The notes under the pieces were generated by a model. It had not been told where the DNA came from, did not search any database, and saw only the letters and a program-made list of their open reading frames with translations. Positions 22,149-28,999 of a stretch of 28,999 nucleotides of DNA are shown piece by piece; the first letter of the stretch is position 1, and the number at the start of each line of letters is the position of its first letter. The stretch comes from Solobacterium sp. UBA1761 (GTDB lineage Bacteria > Bacillota_I > Bacilli_A > Erysipelotrichales > Erysipelotrichaceae). A program made the position numbers and the translations under genes. Where the stretch lies: NCBI GenBank assembly GCA_002315565.1, contig DCHD01000046.1, forward strand, positions 1 through 28,999, given 5' to 3'.

Positions 22149-22956
22149 ACCGATTGTTTATCTGGTCGCAACACCTATCGGAAATCTAAGTGAAATATCA
22201 GGTCGTGCACTTGATATTTTAAAATCGGTCGATGTGATTGCCTGTGAAGATACCAGAAATTCTGGAATTCTTTTGAAGCATTTTGGCATCGACAAGAAAC
22301 TTATTGCCTACCACAACTTCAATGAAGAAGAATCTACAAGGGGTATCATCTCTTTACTTGAAGAAGAAAAGAGTATTGCCCTTATTACTGATGCTGGATA
22401 TCCGTTATTGTCTGATCCGGGATTTGAACTTGTACATAAGTGCAGAGAACTTGGTTATCCGGTTTCAACAATATCCGGACCAAATGCCGGGCTTAATGCG
22501 CTGGTGGCATCAGGAATGAATACAACTCATTTCTATTTCTATGGCTTCTTAAGTTCCAAACCAAGTGCAGCAAGAAAAGAACTTGAAGATCTGAAGTCGT
22601 TCAAAGATACGATTATTTTTTATGAAGCTCCTCACAGAATTGAGAAAACAATAGAACTGATGTATGAAGTACTTGGAGATAGAAATGTTACTCTGGCCAG
22701 AGAGCTTACCAAGATTCATGAAGAATATATCTGTGGTACACTCTCTGAACTTAAGGAACTTCATGACCTCAAAGGTGAGATGGTAGTCATTGTTGAAGGA
22801 AACAATGAAAAGGAAGAAACTTCGATGGACGACGTCATGAAGGAAATCGAAGAACTTGTTAAAGTAAATGTTAAGGCTAAGGATGCCTGCGGTATTGTAG
22901 CCAAGAAATATGATCTGTCTAAAAACGAGCTCTATGCTCTCTATCTTAAGAAATAA
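22114..22956 (+). CDS. rsmI: 16S rRNA (cytidine-1402 2'-O) methyltransferase RsmI
   Basis: A SAM-dependent methyltransferase (280 aa) that methylates the 2'-O of C1402 in 16S rRNA. The opening VYLVATPIGNLSEIS is the family hallmark. ACEDTRNSGILLKHFGI, ITDAGYPLLSDPGFEL and SGPNAGLNALVASG follow in order, then EAPHRIEKT. The start lies 35 bases inside the ricT 3' end; no later ATG precedes the conserved core, so this overlap is probably real. The ribosome site is weak, consistent with translational coupling. The C-terminal helical tail (DACGIVAKKYDLSKNELY) is normal for the family. Confidence 0.94.
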   Translation: MKRISSYQKNSKPIVYLVATPIGNLSEISGRALDILKSVDVIACEDTRNSGILLKHFGIDKKLIAYHNFNEEESTRGIISLLEEEKSIALITDAGYPLLSDPGFELVHKCRELGYPVSTISGPNAGLNALVASGMNTTHFYFYGFLSSKPSAARKELEDLKSFKDTIIFYEAPHRIEKTIELMYEVLGDRNVTLARELTKIHEEYICGTLSELKELHDLKGEMVVIVEGNNEKEETSMDDVMKEIEELVKVNVKAKDACGIVAKKYDLSKNELYALYLKK

Positions 22957-23726
22957 TGAAACTCACAGTACTTGTCGACAACAACACAATTATTGATTCC
23001 TATTACCTGGGTGAGCCGGGTCTTTCGTTCTATATTGAGGATGGTGATAAGAAGATACTTTTTGACACCGGTTATTCTGATGTTTTCATGTTGAACGCAA
23101 AGAAGATGGGTATTGACTTAAAAGAGATTAATACTCTGGTTTTATCCCATGGACACAATGACCATACAGGCGGTCTGGTGCATCTTTTCTCTATGCGTCA
23201 GGCTATTGATGTTTATGCACATCCGGATGTAGATGGTGACAAGGAACATATGGGCCTTGATATTTCATCGCCGGTTATTCTTGATACGCTGCCACATAAC
23301 TTCTCTATTCATAAGAGTAAGGAAGCAGTAAAGGTTTCTGAACATATTACATTTTTAGGTGAAATTGAAAGATCTGTTCAGCCATTAAGACCACTTGAAA
23401 GTGATCCGTTATACGATGATACGGCAATGGTCTATGAAAACGAAGAAGGTATATTCATAATTACCGGATGTTCGCATTCCGGCATTGCCAACATTATTGA
23501 ACAGGCTAAAAAGATTACCGGTAAAGACAACATCATCGGTGTTATCGGCGGGTTCCATCTGTTGAACAGTGATGAACTCAATAAAGAAGTATGTAACTAC
23601 TGTTCACATGAGAAGATAAAGAAAATATATCCATGTCACTGTACTGACCTGAAAGCTAAGATTGCCCTCAGTAAAGTGCTTGACGTAAATGAAATTGGAG
23701 TAGGTTACAGCCTGGAGGTAAAGTAA
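22956..23726 (+). CDS. MBL-fold metallo-hydrolase (COG1237 type)
   Basis: A 256-aa metallo-beta-lactamase-fold enzyme. The binuclear metal motif SHGHNDHTGG gives His65, His67, Asp69 and His70. Later ligands are in TGCSHSGI and GGFHLLN, and the C-terminus ends with PCHCTDLKAK. This layout resembles the group annotated as dihydropterin/RFA-P synthase-like (COG1237), common in anaerobes and mostly of unknown substrate. The start overlaps the rsmI stop by one base (TAATG), and the next gene starts in the same way, so it sits in the middle of a coupled operon. Confidence 0.88.
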   Translation: MKLTVLVDNNTIIDSYYLGEPGLSFYIEDGDKKILFDTGYSDVFMLNAKKMGIDLKEINTLVLSHGHNDHTGGLVHLFSMRQAIDVYAHPDVDGDKEHMGLDISSPVILDTLPHNFSIHKSKEAVKVSEHITFLGEIERSVQPLRPLESDPLYDDTAMVYENEEGIFIITGCSHSGIANIIEQAKKITGKDNIIGVIGGFHLLNSDELNKEVCNYCSHEKIKKIYPCHCTDLKAKIALSKVLDVNEIGVGYSLEVK

Positions 23727-24604
23727 TGAAAGTATTGAGTTTTGGTTCTTTGAACTATGACCATGTTTATCAGGTAGATCATTTTGTTAAACCTAAGGAG
23801 ACTATGTCTTCTATGAGCTATGCCAGAGGTTTTGGCGGCAAAGGACTCAATCAGTCTATTGCCATGGCTAAGGCAGGACTTGATGTATACCATGCCGGTA
23901 TGGTTGGAAGTGATGGTCAGGACTTTATTGACTATCTTGTACAGTGGGGCGTCAAAGTTGACTATCTTGTCAAAAACAATGAAATTGCTACCGGTCATGC
24001 GATTATTGAAGTGTGCAACGGAGAAAACTGTATCATTCTTCATGGAGGAGCAAACCAGGCAATAGGTGACAGACAGATTGATGAAACACTGTCTCACTTT
24101 GAAAAAGGTGATGTCCTGCTTATTCAGAACGAAATAAGTGATCTGGCGTATCTTATAAGGAAGGCTCATGAAAAAGACATGAAGATTGTCTTCAATACGG
24201 CACCGATGAATGATCTGGTATTCACTTATCCTTTGGATCTTGTTGACATATTTGTAGTCAACGAAGTTGAAGGCGCAGGTCTGGCTGGAATTGAAAGCGA
24301 AGACTATGAAGAAATCATTAAAGCTTTACAGAAGAAGTTCAAAGATACTGTTGTTGTCATGACTGTCGGCGGGAATGGTTCATACTATATCTATAATGAT
24401 GAAGTTATCCATCAGGACGCCTTCAAAGTAAAGGCGGTTGATACAACAGCAGCTGGCGATACCTTTACTGGATTCTTCTTAGCGTCTTATCTTAAAGACA
24501 ATGATGTCAAGAAAGCACTGGAACTGGCGTCAAAGGCTTCAAGCATTACTGTTCAGGGACACGGAGCCGCCCAATCAATTCCGTCTATCAAAGATCTTAT
24601 CTAA
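23726..24604 (+). CDS. PfkB family carbohydrate kinase (ribokinase-like)
   Basis: A sugar or nucleoside kinase of the ribokinase family, 292 aa. The first signature is GGKGLNQSIAMAKAG at residues 37-51 (glycine-rich substrate site). The second is DTTAAGDTFTGFF at 239-251 with catalytic base Asp245 and the anion-hole GAGD equivalent AAGD. The N-terminal lid NYDHV differs from classical ribokinase NxDxV only slightly, so ribose is plausible but not proven. A GGAGGT site precedes the ATG, and a strong terminator closes the operon just after the stop. Confidence 0.88.
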   Translation: MKVLSFGSLNYDHVYQVDHFVKPKETMSSMSYARGFGGKGLNQSIAMAKAGLDVYHAGMVGSDGQDFIDYLVQWGVKVDYLVKNNEIATGHAIIEVCNGENCIILHGGANQAIGDRQIDETLSHFEKGDVLLIQNEISDLAYLIRKAHEKDMKIVFNTAPMNDLVFTYPLDLVDIFVVNEVEGAGLAGIESEDYEEIIKALQKKFKDTVVVMTVGGNGSYYIYNDEVIHQDAFKVKAVDTTAAGDTFTGFFLASYLKDNDVKKALELASKASSITVQGHGAAQSIPSIKDLI

Positions 24605-24624
24605 ATCCCGAAAGGGATTTTTTT
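24603..24624 (+). terminator. Terminator of the division/replication gene run
   Basis: AAATCCC pairs with GGGATTT around a GAAA tetraloop, followed by a long T run. It begins in the stop codon of the PfkB gene. Confidence 0.9.
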
Positions 24625-24651
24625 GTAATACCAATCGATTTAAGTTAAAAT
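24623..24651 (+). promoter_or_regulatory. Promoter of the MBG-repeat protein, near-leaderless
   Basis: TTGTAA (24623-24628), exactly 17 bases, TAAAAT (24646-24651), then nine bases to the ATG at 24661 with no ribosome site. The -35 overlaps the T tract of the preceding terminator. Confidence 0.55.
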
Positions 24652-24660
24652 GAACACGCT

Positions 24661-26745
24661 ATGAAAAAAGTACTGAGCATCATCCTGATTATCATTCTGT
24701 CATGTTCGTTTTTTCCTTTGAATCAGGTTTCTGCTGCGCCAGAACCTATATCTGATTTTTATATCGAAGGAAACGGAACACCCGAAAATAACTGGGTTGG
24801 TGGTAAAGATTGGGAAGAGTTTGGTTTAAAAATGAACTGCATTGACAGGACCTGTTCCTACAAGACAAGAGTGCCTGCCGGAACATATAAGTTTCAGTTA
24901 AGAGCGGACAATGGCACAAATGGCATAATTATAGAAGCTGCTGACTGTTTTGATGAAGAAAATTCAACACCAGGCTATACAGTCAGTGGCAATGTTGTTA
25001 CTTTTAAAACCGATTTTGAAAGCAATGTCTTTGTTGAATTTGCTGTAGCTGTTAATGGCAAAAAAACCCTCACTCTTAAATACAACATGTACGACATTGA
25101 AATGGAAGAAGGAATTGAACACGGTACTGTTACATCCGTTTCTTCAGCAAATGCCGGTGATGAAGTAGAACTTGCATTAAATCCAGACGAAAACTATCAG
25201 TGCAGGTATGTTGCGGTATACAAGACAGATGATCCAAAAACATATATTAATGTAAAAGATAATAAATTCATAATGCCGGATTGCGATGTGACTGTTGAGG
25301 CACGCTTTGTTGACCCTTTCTATTTGCCTCCGGATGATGGTTATTCAGTTGTAGCAACTACATTCGGAATAGAGGATGTATTAGATTATATTCAAAAAAG
25401 ACTTGGAGCAAGACCGACAAAAAAGACTTATGTTGCTTACGAAATAGAAGATAACATTAAATATGCATACTATGATGGTTCATCATGGTCATTGAAAGTA
25501 TATGAGGGTTTCCAGGAATTCTTCGCTTATTTTGACAACAACAAGCTGTTGGGTGGAGATTCATATTTCTTGGGATATGATGCAGATCCTGCAAGTTTTG
25601 AATATGTTTATATTGGCCCGGAATCGACAGTTTATGATGGGAACGCAAAAGAAGTTGAACTGATTCAGAAACCGTTTGTAGGAGATGAAGAGAGATTTGA
25701 GATTGTCCAGTATTATTGTGGTGATAAAAAACTTGATGAAGCTCCATCTGATGCAGGCACATATACAGTAAAAATGTATACAGGATATTACGATGATGAC
25801 GAGTCCAAAAAAGTGCTGTGCAGTTATACACTGACAGATGAAAAATGGACTTTTACAATTGAAGAAGCTGATGCCACATATACAGTAACTGCTCCCGAAA
25901 CAACTGAATGGGTCTATGATGGAAGTGAACACGGCGATGCAGCGGTTAGTGATGACAATGGCGTTACAATCACATATAGAACAAAACTTAACAGCGCTGA
26001 TGAATATGGAACAGAAAGTTCCGAAGTTCCAAAACTGAAAGATGCCGGGAAACTTTATGTACTTGCAACCGCAAAGAAAGACAACTACAAGGCTGTTTCT
26101 GTTGACTATGTTCTGGAAGTGACAAAGCGTCCGATTACCTTAACAAGCGGCAGTGCCGATAAGATTTATGATGGAACACCACTGACATGCAGTACAGTTA
26201 CTATAACAGGTGATGGATATGCGACTGGAGAAGAATTCGAAATAACTGTTACCGGTTCAAATAAAGATCCTGGTACAGTCAGCAATACATTTACATACGA
26301 AGCCAAGACAGGCACAAAACTTTCCAATTATGAAGTGATCGAAGAGTATGGAAAGCTTACTGTTAATGCGGCAGTCAATAAATCAGAAACTGATTTTGAA
26401 ATGAAGGGTGAAACTGCAGTCAAATCAGTTGTGAAAAATGAAGGAATCGACTTAAGATTCGGTATTGATGAAAATATCTCTGTGCTTGGTGAAAAGGTTT
26501 CTAATGTATATGGCAAAGTCAATGTTTATGATGGTGATACTACACTTGCTCAGGGCAGAGATTATACTGTAACAAGCGGATCAATAATTCTTACATTTAC
26601 AAAGAACTATGTCAATTCTTTATCTGTCGGAAAACATAGTTACACGGTTGTCATCAACACAAGTGAAACAGACTCATATACCTATAAGGTTGAAATTATT
26701 GTAAATCCAAAAGTATATGCTGTAGTAAATACAAGTGTTAAATAA
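24661..26745 (+). CDS. Secreted modular protein with MBG repeats
   Basis: A 694-aa exported protein. The signal peptide spans residues 1-26 (cleavage VSA-AP). A beta-rich N-terminal module with GTPENNWVGGKDWEEFG follows (about 30-150), then an InlB B-repeat-like unit (about 155-219: HGTVTSVSSANAGDEV, ending MPDCDVTVEARF), a spacer with VATTFGIEDVLDYIQKRL, and three MBG-like units, each opening with a Y-D-G motif: STVYDGNAK (about 325), EWVYDGSEH (about 420) and DKIYDGTPL (about 500). A last beta domain (about 575-690) ends the protein. No LPXTG, membrane anchor, SLH or choline-binding repeat is present, so it is secreted or held non-covalently. It may bind glycans or host surfaces; this is unproven. 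Confidence 0.85.
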   Translation: MKKVLSIILIIILSCSFFPLNQVSAAPEPISDFYIEGNGTPENNWVGGKDWEEFGLKMNCIDRTCSYKTRVPAGTYKFQLRADNGTNGIIIEAADCFDEENSTPGYTVSGNVVTFKTDFESNVFVEFAVAVNGKKTLTLKYNMYDIEMEEGIEHGTVTSVSSANAGDEVELALNPDENYQCRYVAVYKTDDPKTYINVKDNKFIMPDCDVTVEARFVDPFYLPPDDGYSVVATTFGIEDVLDYIQKRLGARPTKKTYVAYEIEDNIKYAYYDGSSWSLKVYEGFQEFFAYFDNNKLLGGDSYFLGYDADPASFEYVYIGPESTVYDGNAKEVELIQKPFVGDEERFEIVQYYCGDKKLDEAPSDAGTYTVKMYTGYYDDDESKKVLCSYTLTDEKWTFTIEEADATYTVTAPETTEWVYDGSEHGDAAVSDDNGVTITYRTKLNSADEYGTESSEVPKLKDAGKLYVLATAKKDNYKAVSVDYVLEVTKRPITLTSGSADKIYDGTPLTCSTVTITGDGYATGEEFEITVTGSNKDPGTVSNTFTYEAKTGTKLSNYEVIEEYGKLTVNAAVNKSETDFEMKGETAVKSVVKNEGIDLRFGIDENISVLGEKVSNVYGKVNVYDGDTTLAQGRDYTVTSGSIILTFTKNYVNSLSVGKHSYTVVINTSETDSYTYKVEIIVNPKVYAVVNTSVK

Positions 26746-26766
26746 ATCCCTGATTCAGGGATTTTT
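26744..26766 (+). terminator. Terminator of the MBG-repeat protein gene
   Basis: AAATCCCTG (26744-26752) pairs with CAGGGATTT (26756-26764) with a 3-base loop and further T. It starts inside the stop codon. Confidence 0.88.
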
Positions 26767-26768
26767 AT

Positions 26769-26774
26769 TATAAT
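26769..26774 (+). promoter_or_regulatory. -10 element of the acyltransferase-like gene
   Basis: TATAAT, followed 11 bases later by AGGAGG at 26786-26791 and the ATG at 26799. Unlike the leaderless genes, this unit has a short leader with a proper ribosome site. No clear -35 is visible because the region is occupied by the terminator. Confidence 0.45.
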
Positions 26775-26798
26775 AAGAGTGTCTTAGGAGGTTGTTAT

Positions 26799-27890
26799 AT
26801 GCCATTAAAAAGTTTAGTTGATGATGAATTCGTCAATACCGGGAGACAGAAGTCTCTTGACTATATCAAAGCATTTGCCATTTTGTACATGGTTACAATT
26901 CACTGGTACGAGGAGATGTCTGTCTGTTACAGTGATGGAACTACTTCTTTACTCGGTTATATCATTGAATTTTTAGGTGGACCTTTAGCTGCTCCGGTCT
27001 TCACTTTTGCGATGGGTTTAGGAATAGTCTATTCAAGACACCGTACTCCAGGTGAATTATTCAAAAGAGGAGTGAAGATACTGATTTTCTCATATATCTT
27101 CAATGTCCTAAGAATCTGTATCGGTTACTTTATTGTCGGTAAAGCAGTTGGATATTTTGACGCAGATACTTTCTGGTACTATACGATGAATGTTGATATT
27201 CTGCAGTTCTGTGGAGTGACTTTTATGTTTACAGCTTTATTGAAGAAACTCAATGTTCCGCTTTGGGCTGTTCCGCAGGTTGCGATTATTATGCTGCTCG
27301 TGGGCCAGTTTATTCAGTTTGAATCCACTACTGTATTCGGAAAATATATTCTTGCTCTGTTTGTCAACAGTGGCGAAGTAAGTTACTTCCCATTACTAAA
27401 CTGGTACATCTTCCCGGCTATGGGCATGCTGGCAGGACGTTATTTGAAGCAGGTTACCAGTCTTGACCGTTGGCATAAAATCGCAGTCAGAATATCATTT
27501 GTCTTCGTAATCGGTATTACTGCCGGAAGTATCTTCTATGGAATCAATCCGGTTAACTTCTTTACGATTCAGGATGACCTGTATTATCAGCAGAGTTTTA
27601 TTAGTGTTCTGTTCTGTTTCAATGTTGTTATGTTATGTGAAGGTATTTTCCATTTTGTATTCAATAAAATCAAGTGCGAAAAACTGGATAAGCTTGTTTT
27701 CTATATGTCTAATAACCTGAATACTATTTATATCATTCAGTGGCTGATTATCGGCAATGTACTTGGTATCTTCTTTGAATCAGGATGGATGCCTGCTTTT
27801 CCGATCTGGGTGTCTATTCCTCTTGGAATCATCACCACTGCAGTATCCTGCTATCTGGCACAGTTTGCCAATAAAGTACTTAAAGTTTAA
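26799..27890 (+). CDS. Multi-pass membrane protein, HGSNAT/DUF1624-like acyltransferase
   Basis: A 363-aa integral membrane protein with about ten hydrophobic segments. The N-terminal RQKSLDYIKAFAILYMVTIHW (about residues 16-36) resembles the heparan-alpha-glucosaminide N-acetyltransferase/DUF1624 family, where an Arg-x-x-x-Leu-Asp start and a conserved His (here His35) in the first membrane helix are typical. It is also similar in style to the acyltransferase-3 family. Such proteins move acyl groups across the membrane onto surface sugars. It is a single-gene unit between two terminators with its own AGGAGG. The substrate is unknown, and a link to the MBG protein upstream is only positional. 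Confidence 0.7.
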   Translation: MPLKSLVDDEFVNTGRQKSLDYIKAFAILYMVTIHWYEEMSVCYSDGTTSLLGYIIEFLGGPLAAPVFTFAMGLGIVYSRHRTPGELFKRGVKILIFSYIFNVLRICIGYFIVGKAVGYFDADTFWYYTMNVDILQFCGVTFMFTALLKKLNVPLWAVPQVAIIMLLVGQFIQFESTTVFGKYILALFVNSGEVSYFPLLNWYIFPAMGMLAGRYLKQVTSLDRWHKIAVRISFVFVIGITAGSIFYGINPVNFFTIQDDLYYQQSFISVLFCFNVVMLCEGIFHFVFNKIKCEKLDKLVFYMSNNLNTIYIIQWLIIGNVLGIFFESGWMPAFPIWVSIPLGIITTAVSCYLAQFANKVLKV

Positions 27891-27925
27891 ATAAAAATTC
27901 TGTCCTAATGAACAGAATTTTTATT
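27890..27925. terminator. Bidirectional terminator between convergent genes
   Basis: AATAAAAATTCTGT pairs perfectly with ACAGAATTTTTATT (14 bp) around an 8-base loop. The A/T arms provide T tracts on both strands, serving the acyltransferase gene and the oxidoreductase gene from the other side. Confidence 0.9.
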
Positions 27926-27928
27926 GTA

Positions 27929-28513
27929 CTAGAACGTTTGAGCCAGTTCACTTGCTTCTTTTATTGCCTCATTCAGAGAAGCTTCAGCATCGTATCCTTC
28001 AACATTCATTCCATCAACACCTATTGAATGGAAATTTTGAATACCGAAGAACTCTGAAAGATTTCTTAATTGTGGCAGGGCAGATTCCATTGGACTGTCA
28101 TTGTAGAAACCGCCACGGGTAGTCAGATAGACAAGGTTATTGGCTTTACATAATCCTTTAAGACCTTCTTCGCCGGTGGTGAATGTTACGCCATCTATTG
28201 AGACATTCTCAATATAGATTTTAAGAAGTGCAGGGAAGGAGAGATCCCAGAACGGAGCGGCTATTACGATGAGGTCTGCTTCAGCAAATTCATGAGCATA
28301 GTCAAATCTTGGATGAGTTCTTTCAGATGTGGTATCAAGTATTTCCTGTCTTGAATAGAACCATTCACCAACAAGCGGTTTGAGGTTTTCATCTTCAAGT
28401 TTGAGATGTTTTACTTTATATTCTTTTGAAAGATTATCAATAAATGCTTCAGCAAGTTTTCTGGTGTTTGAACCAGGTCTTAGACAGCAGTCGACAAACA
28501 GTGCTTTTTTCAT
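27929..28513 (-). CDS. NAD(P)H-dependent flavin oxidoreductase (azoreductase/flavodoxin-like fold)
   Basis: A cytosolic FMN-binding oxidoreductase of 194 aa. The phosphate-binding loop is RPGSNTRKLAEAF (about residues 12-24) and the second flavin motif APFWDLSFPALLKIYIENV (about 86-104) matches AzoR/NQO-type proteins, with LTTRGG near 130. I chose the ATG at 28513 because it overlaps the upstream stop (TAATG), is preceded by an AGGAAC site and opens straight on the first beta strand. A longer frame from 28555 would overlap the upstream gene. Substrates could be quinones, azo or nitro compounds. It shares a transcript with the nucleoside phosphorylase. Confidence 0.87.
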   Translation of the reverse strand: MKKALFVDCCLRPGSNTRKLAEAFIDNLSKEYKVKHLKLEDENLKPLVGEWFYSRQEILDTTSERTHPRFDYAHEFAEADLIVIAAPFWDLSFPALLKIYIENVSIDGVTFTTGEEGLKGLCKANNLVYLTTRGGFYNDSPMESALPQLRNLSEFFGIQNFHSIGVDGMNVEGYDAEASLNEAIKEASELAQTF

Positions 28514-28999
28514 TAGAGTTCCTGCTCCAGTCTGTACATTGCTTCTAAAGCACACTGGATTTCTCTTTCTTCACCGATTGCAGTTTTGGATGCACCTGAC
28601 TGGTAGTCACCAACTGATTCGGTGGTGTTTTCACCCCATATTACTACGTTATTTAAGATTGAGGCGGTATGTACTTTTCTAAGTCGGCCGACTGTATATA
28701 AAGCGGCAGTTTCAAAGTCGGTTCCAAGAACTCCTTTCTTTGACCAGTACTTTGATTCTTCTTCATCTTCATCGTGGTAGAAAGATTCATGAGATAGGAC
28801 AACTCCTACTTCATGTGGCCAGTTATTCTCTTTGGCTACATTTGCACAGTGATTGATCAGCCTGTAATCTGGTACAGCTGGATATCTTTCAGGAAGATAG
28901 GTTTTAGAAGCGCCATCTTCTCTTACAGATCCTTCACAGATAATCAGATCACCCAGGTCAATGCCTTCCTGAAGAGCACCGGCAGAGCCGATTCTCATT
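28513..28999 (-). CDS. Nucleoside phosphorylase, partial (5' end outside window)
   Basis: The C-terminal 162 or so residues of a phosphorylase of the PNP/UDP family, which splits nucleosides with phosphate. Visible motifs are RIGSAGALQ near the cut edge (the phosphate-binding Arg-x-Gly-Ser/Thr-x-Gly region), GDLIICEGSVRE, and DFETAALYTVG in place of the common EMEAAAL with its ribose-binding Glu. The C-terminus ends LEQEL. The frame stays open to the window edge, so the true start lies beyond 28999. Specificity, uridine or purine, cannot be decided from this part. Confidence 0.85.
   Translation of the reverse strand, partial: MRIGSAGALQEGIDLGDLIICEGSVREDGASKTYLPERYPAVPDYRLINHCANVAKENNWPHEVGVVLSHESFYHDEDEEESKYWSKKGVLGTDFETAALYTVGRLRKVHTASILNNVVIWGENTTESVGDYQSGASKTAIGEEREIQCALEAMYRLEQEL

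Noticed and set aside
28514..28555. A longer N-terminus for the flavin oxidoreductase
   Set aside because: It overlaps the nucleoside phosphorylase coding end and adds residues before the first beta strand; the TAATG junction at 28513 is better supported.
1..28999. CRISPR arrays, tRNA or rRNA genes, insertion sequences and phage genes
   Set aside because: No regularly spaced repeats, cloverleaf sequences, transposase or integrase frames were found on either strand by reading.

Overview
This is chromosomal DNA of a low-GC Gram-positive bacterium (Bacillota). The gene content (electron-bifurcating lactate oxidation, DarA, FtsEX with a PcsB-like hydrolase, RicT, YolD) suggests a gut-type anaerobe. 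Erysipelotrichia is my best guess, from gene content and style only. TGA is a normal stop here (it ends ftsX and the serine hydrolase).

Region 1 (1-4764) is a lactate-utilisation operon: lactate racemase larA, etfB, an Fe-S type etfA and an FAD-linked lactate dehydrogenase. A perfect CcpA-type cre site lies just before larA and a strong terminator ends the operon. Region 2 (4692-5418) is a tandem duplication with a period of about 378-379 bp. Each copy has a minus-strand promoter, an AGGAGG site, a 43-codon ORF with conserved ends and a variable middle, a foldable core and a terminator-like hairpin. I do not recognise it and consider it the most novel item here. Region 3 (5382-9682) has a MATE exporter divergent from a UmuC-type polymerase, yolD, a phosphatase and small membrane proteins. 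Region 4 (9683-12240) is accessory: a decayed HigBA toxin-antitoxin locus, an AT-rich TTG-start phosphatase and a GC-richer amidohydrolase. Region 5 (12243-13680) is a serine hydrolase plus a small membrane-anchored protein, tail to tail with darA-azlC-azlD on the other strand (13677-14999).

Region 6 (15084-24624) is a long plus-strand run of mostly overlapping or closely spaced housekeeping genes: ftsE, ftsX, a PcsB/EnvC-like M23 hydrolase and a CtpA-like protease (cell-wall remodelling at division), then tmk, holB, ricT, rsmI, an MBL hydrolase and a PfkB kinase. Region 7 (24623-28999) has a secreted MBG-repeat protein, a multi-pass acyltransferase-like membrane protein, and a minus-strand nucleoside phosphorylase (cut by the window edge) followed by a flavin oxidoreductase.

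A pattern running through the window is that several genes lack a Shine-Dalgarno sequence and instead have a -10-like hexamer 6-10 nt before the ATG. This predicts leaderless mRNAs.
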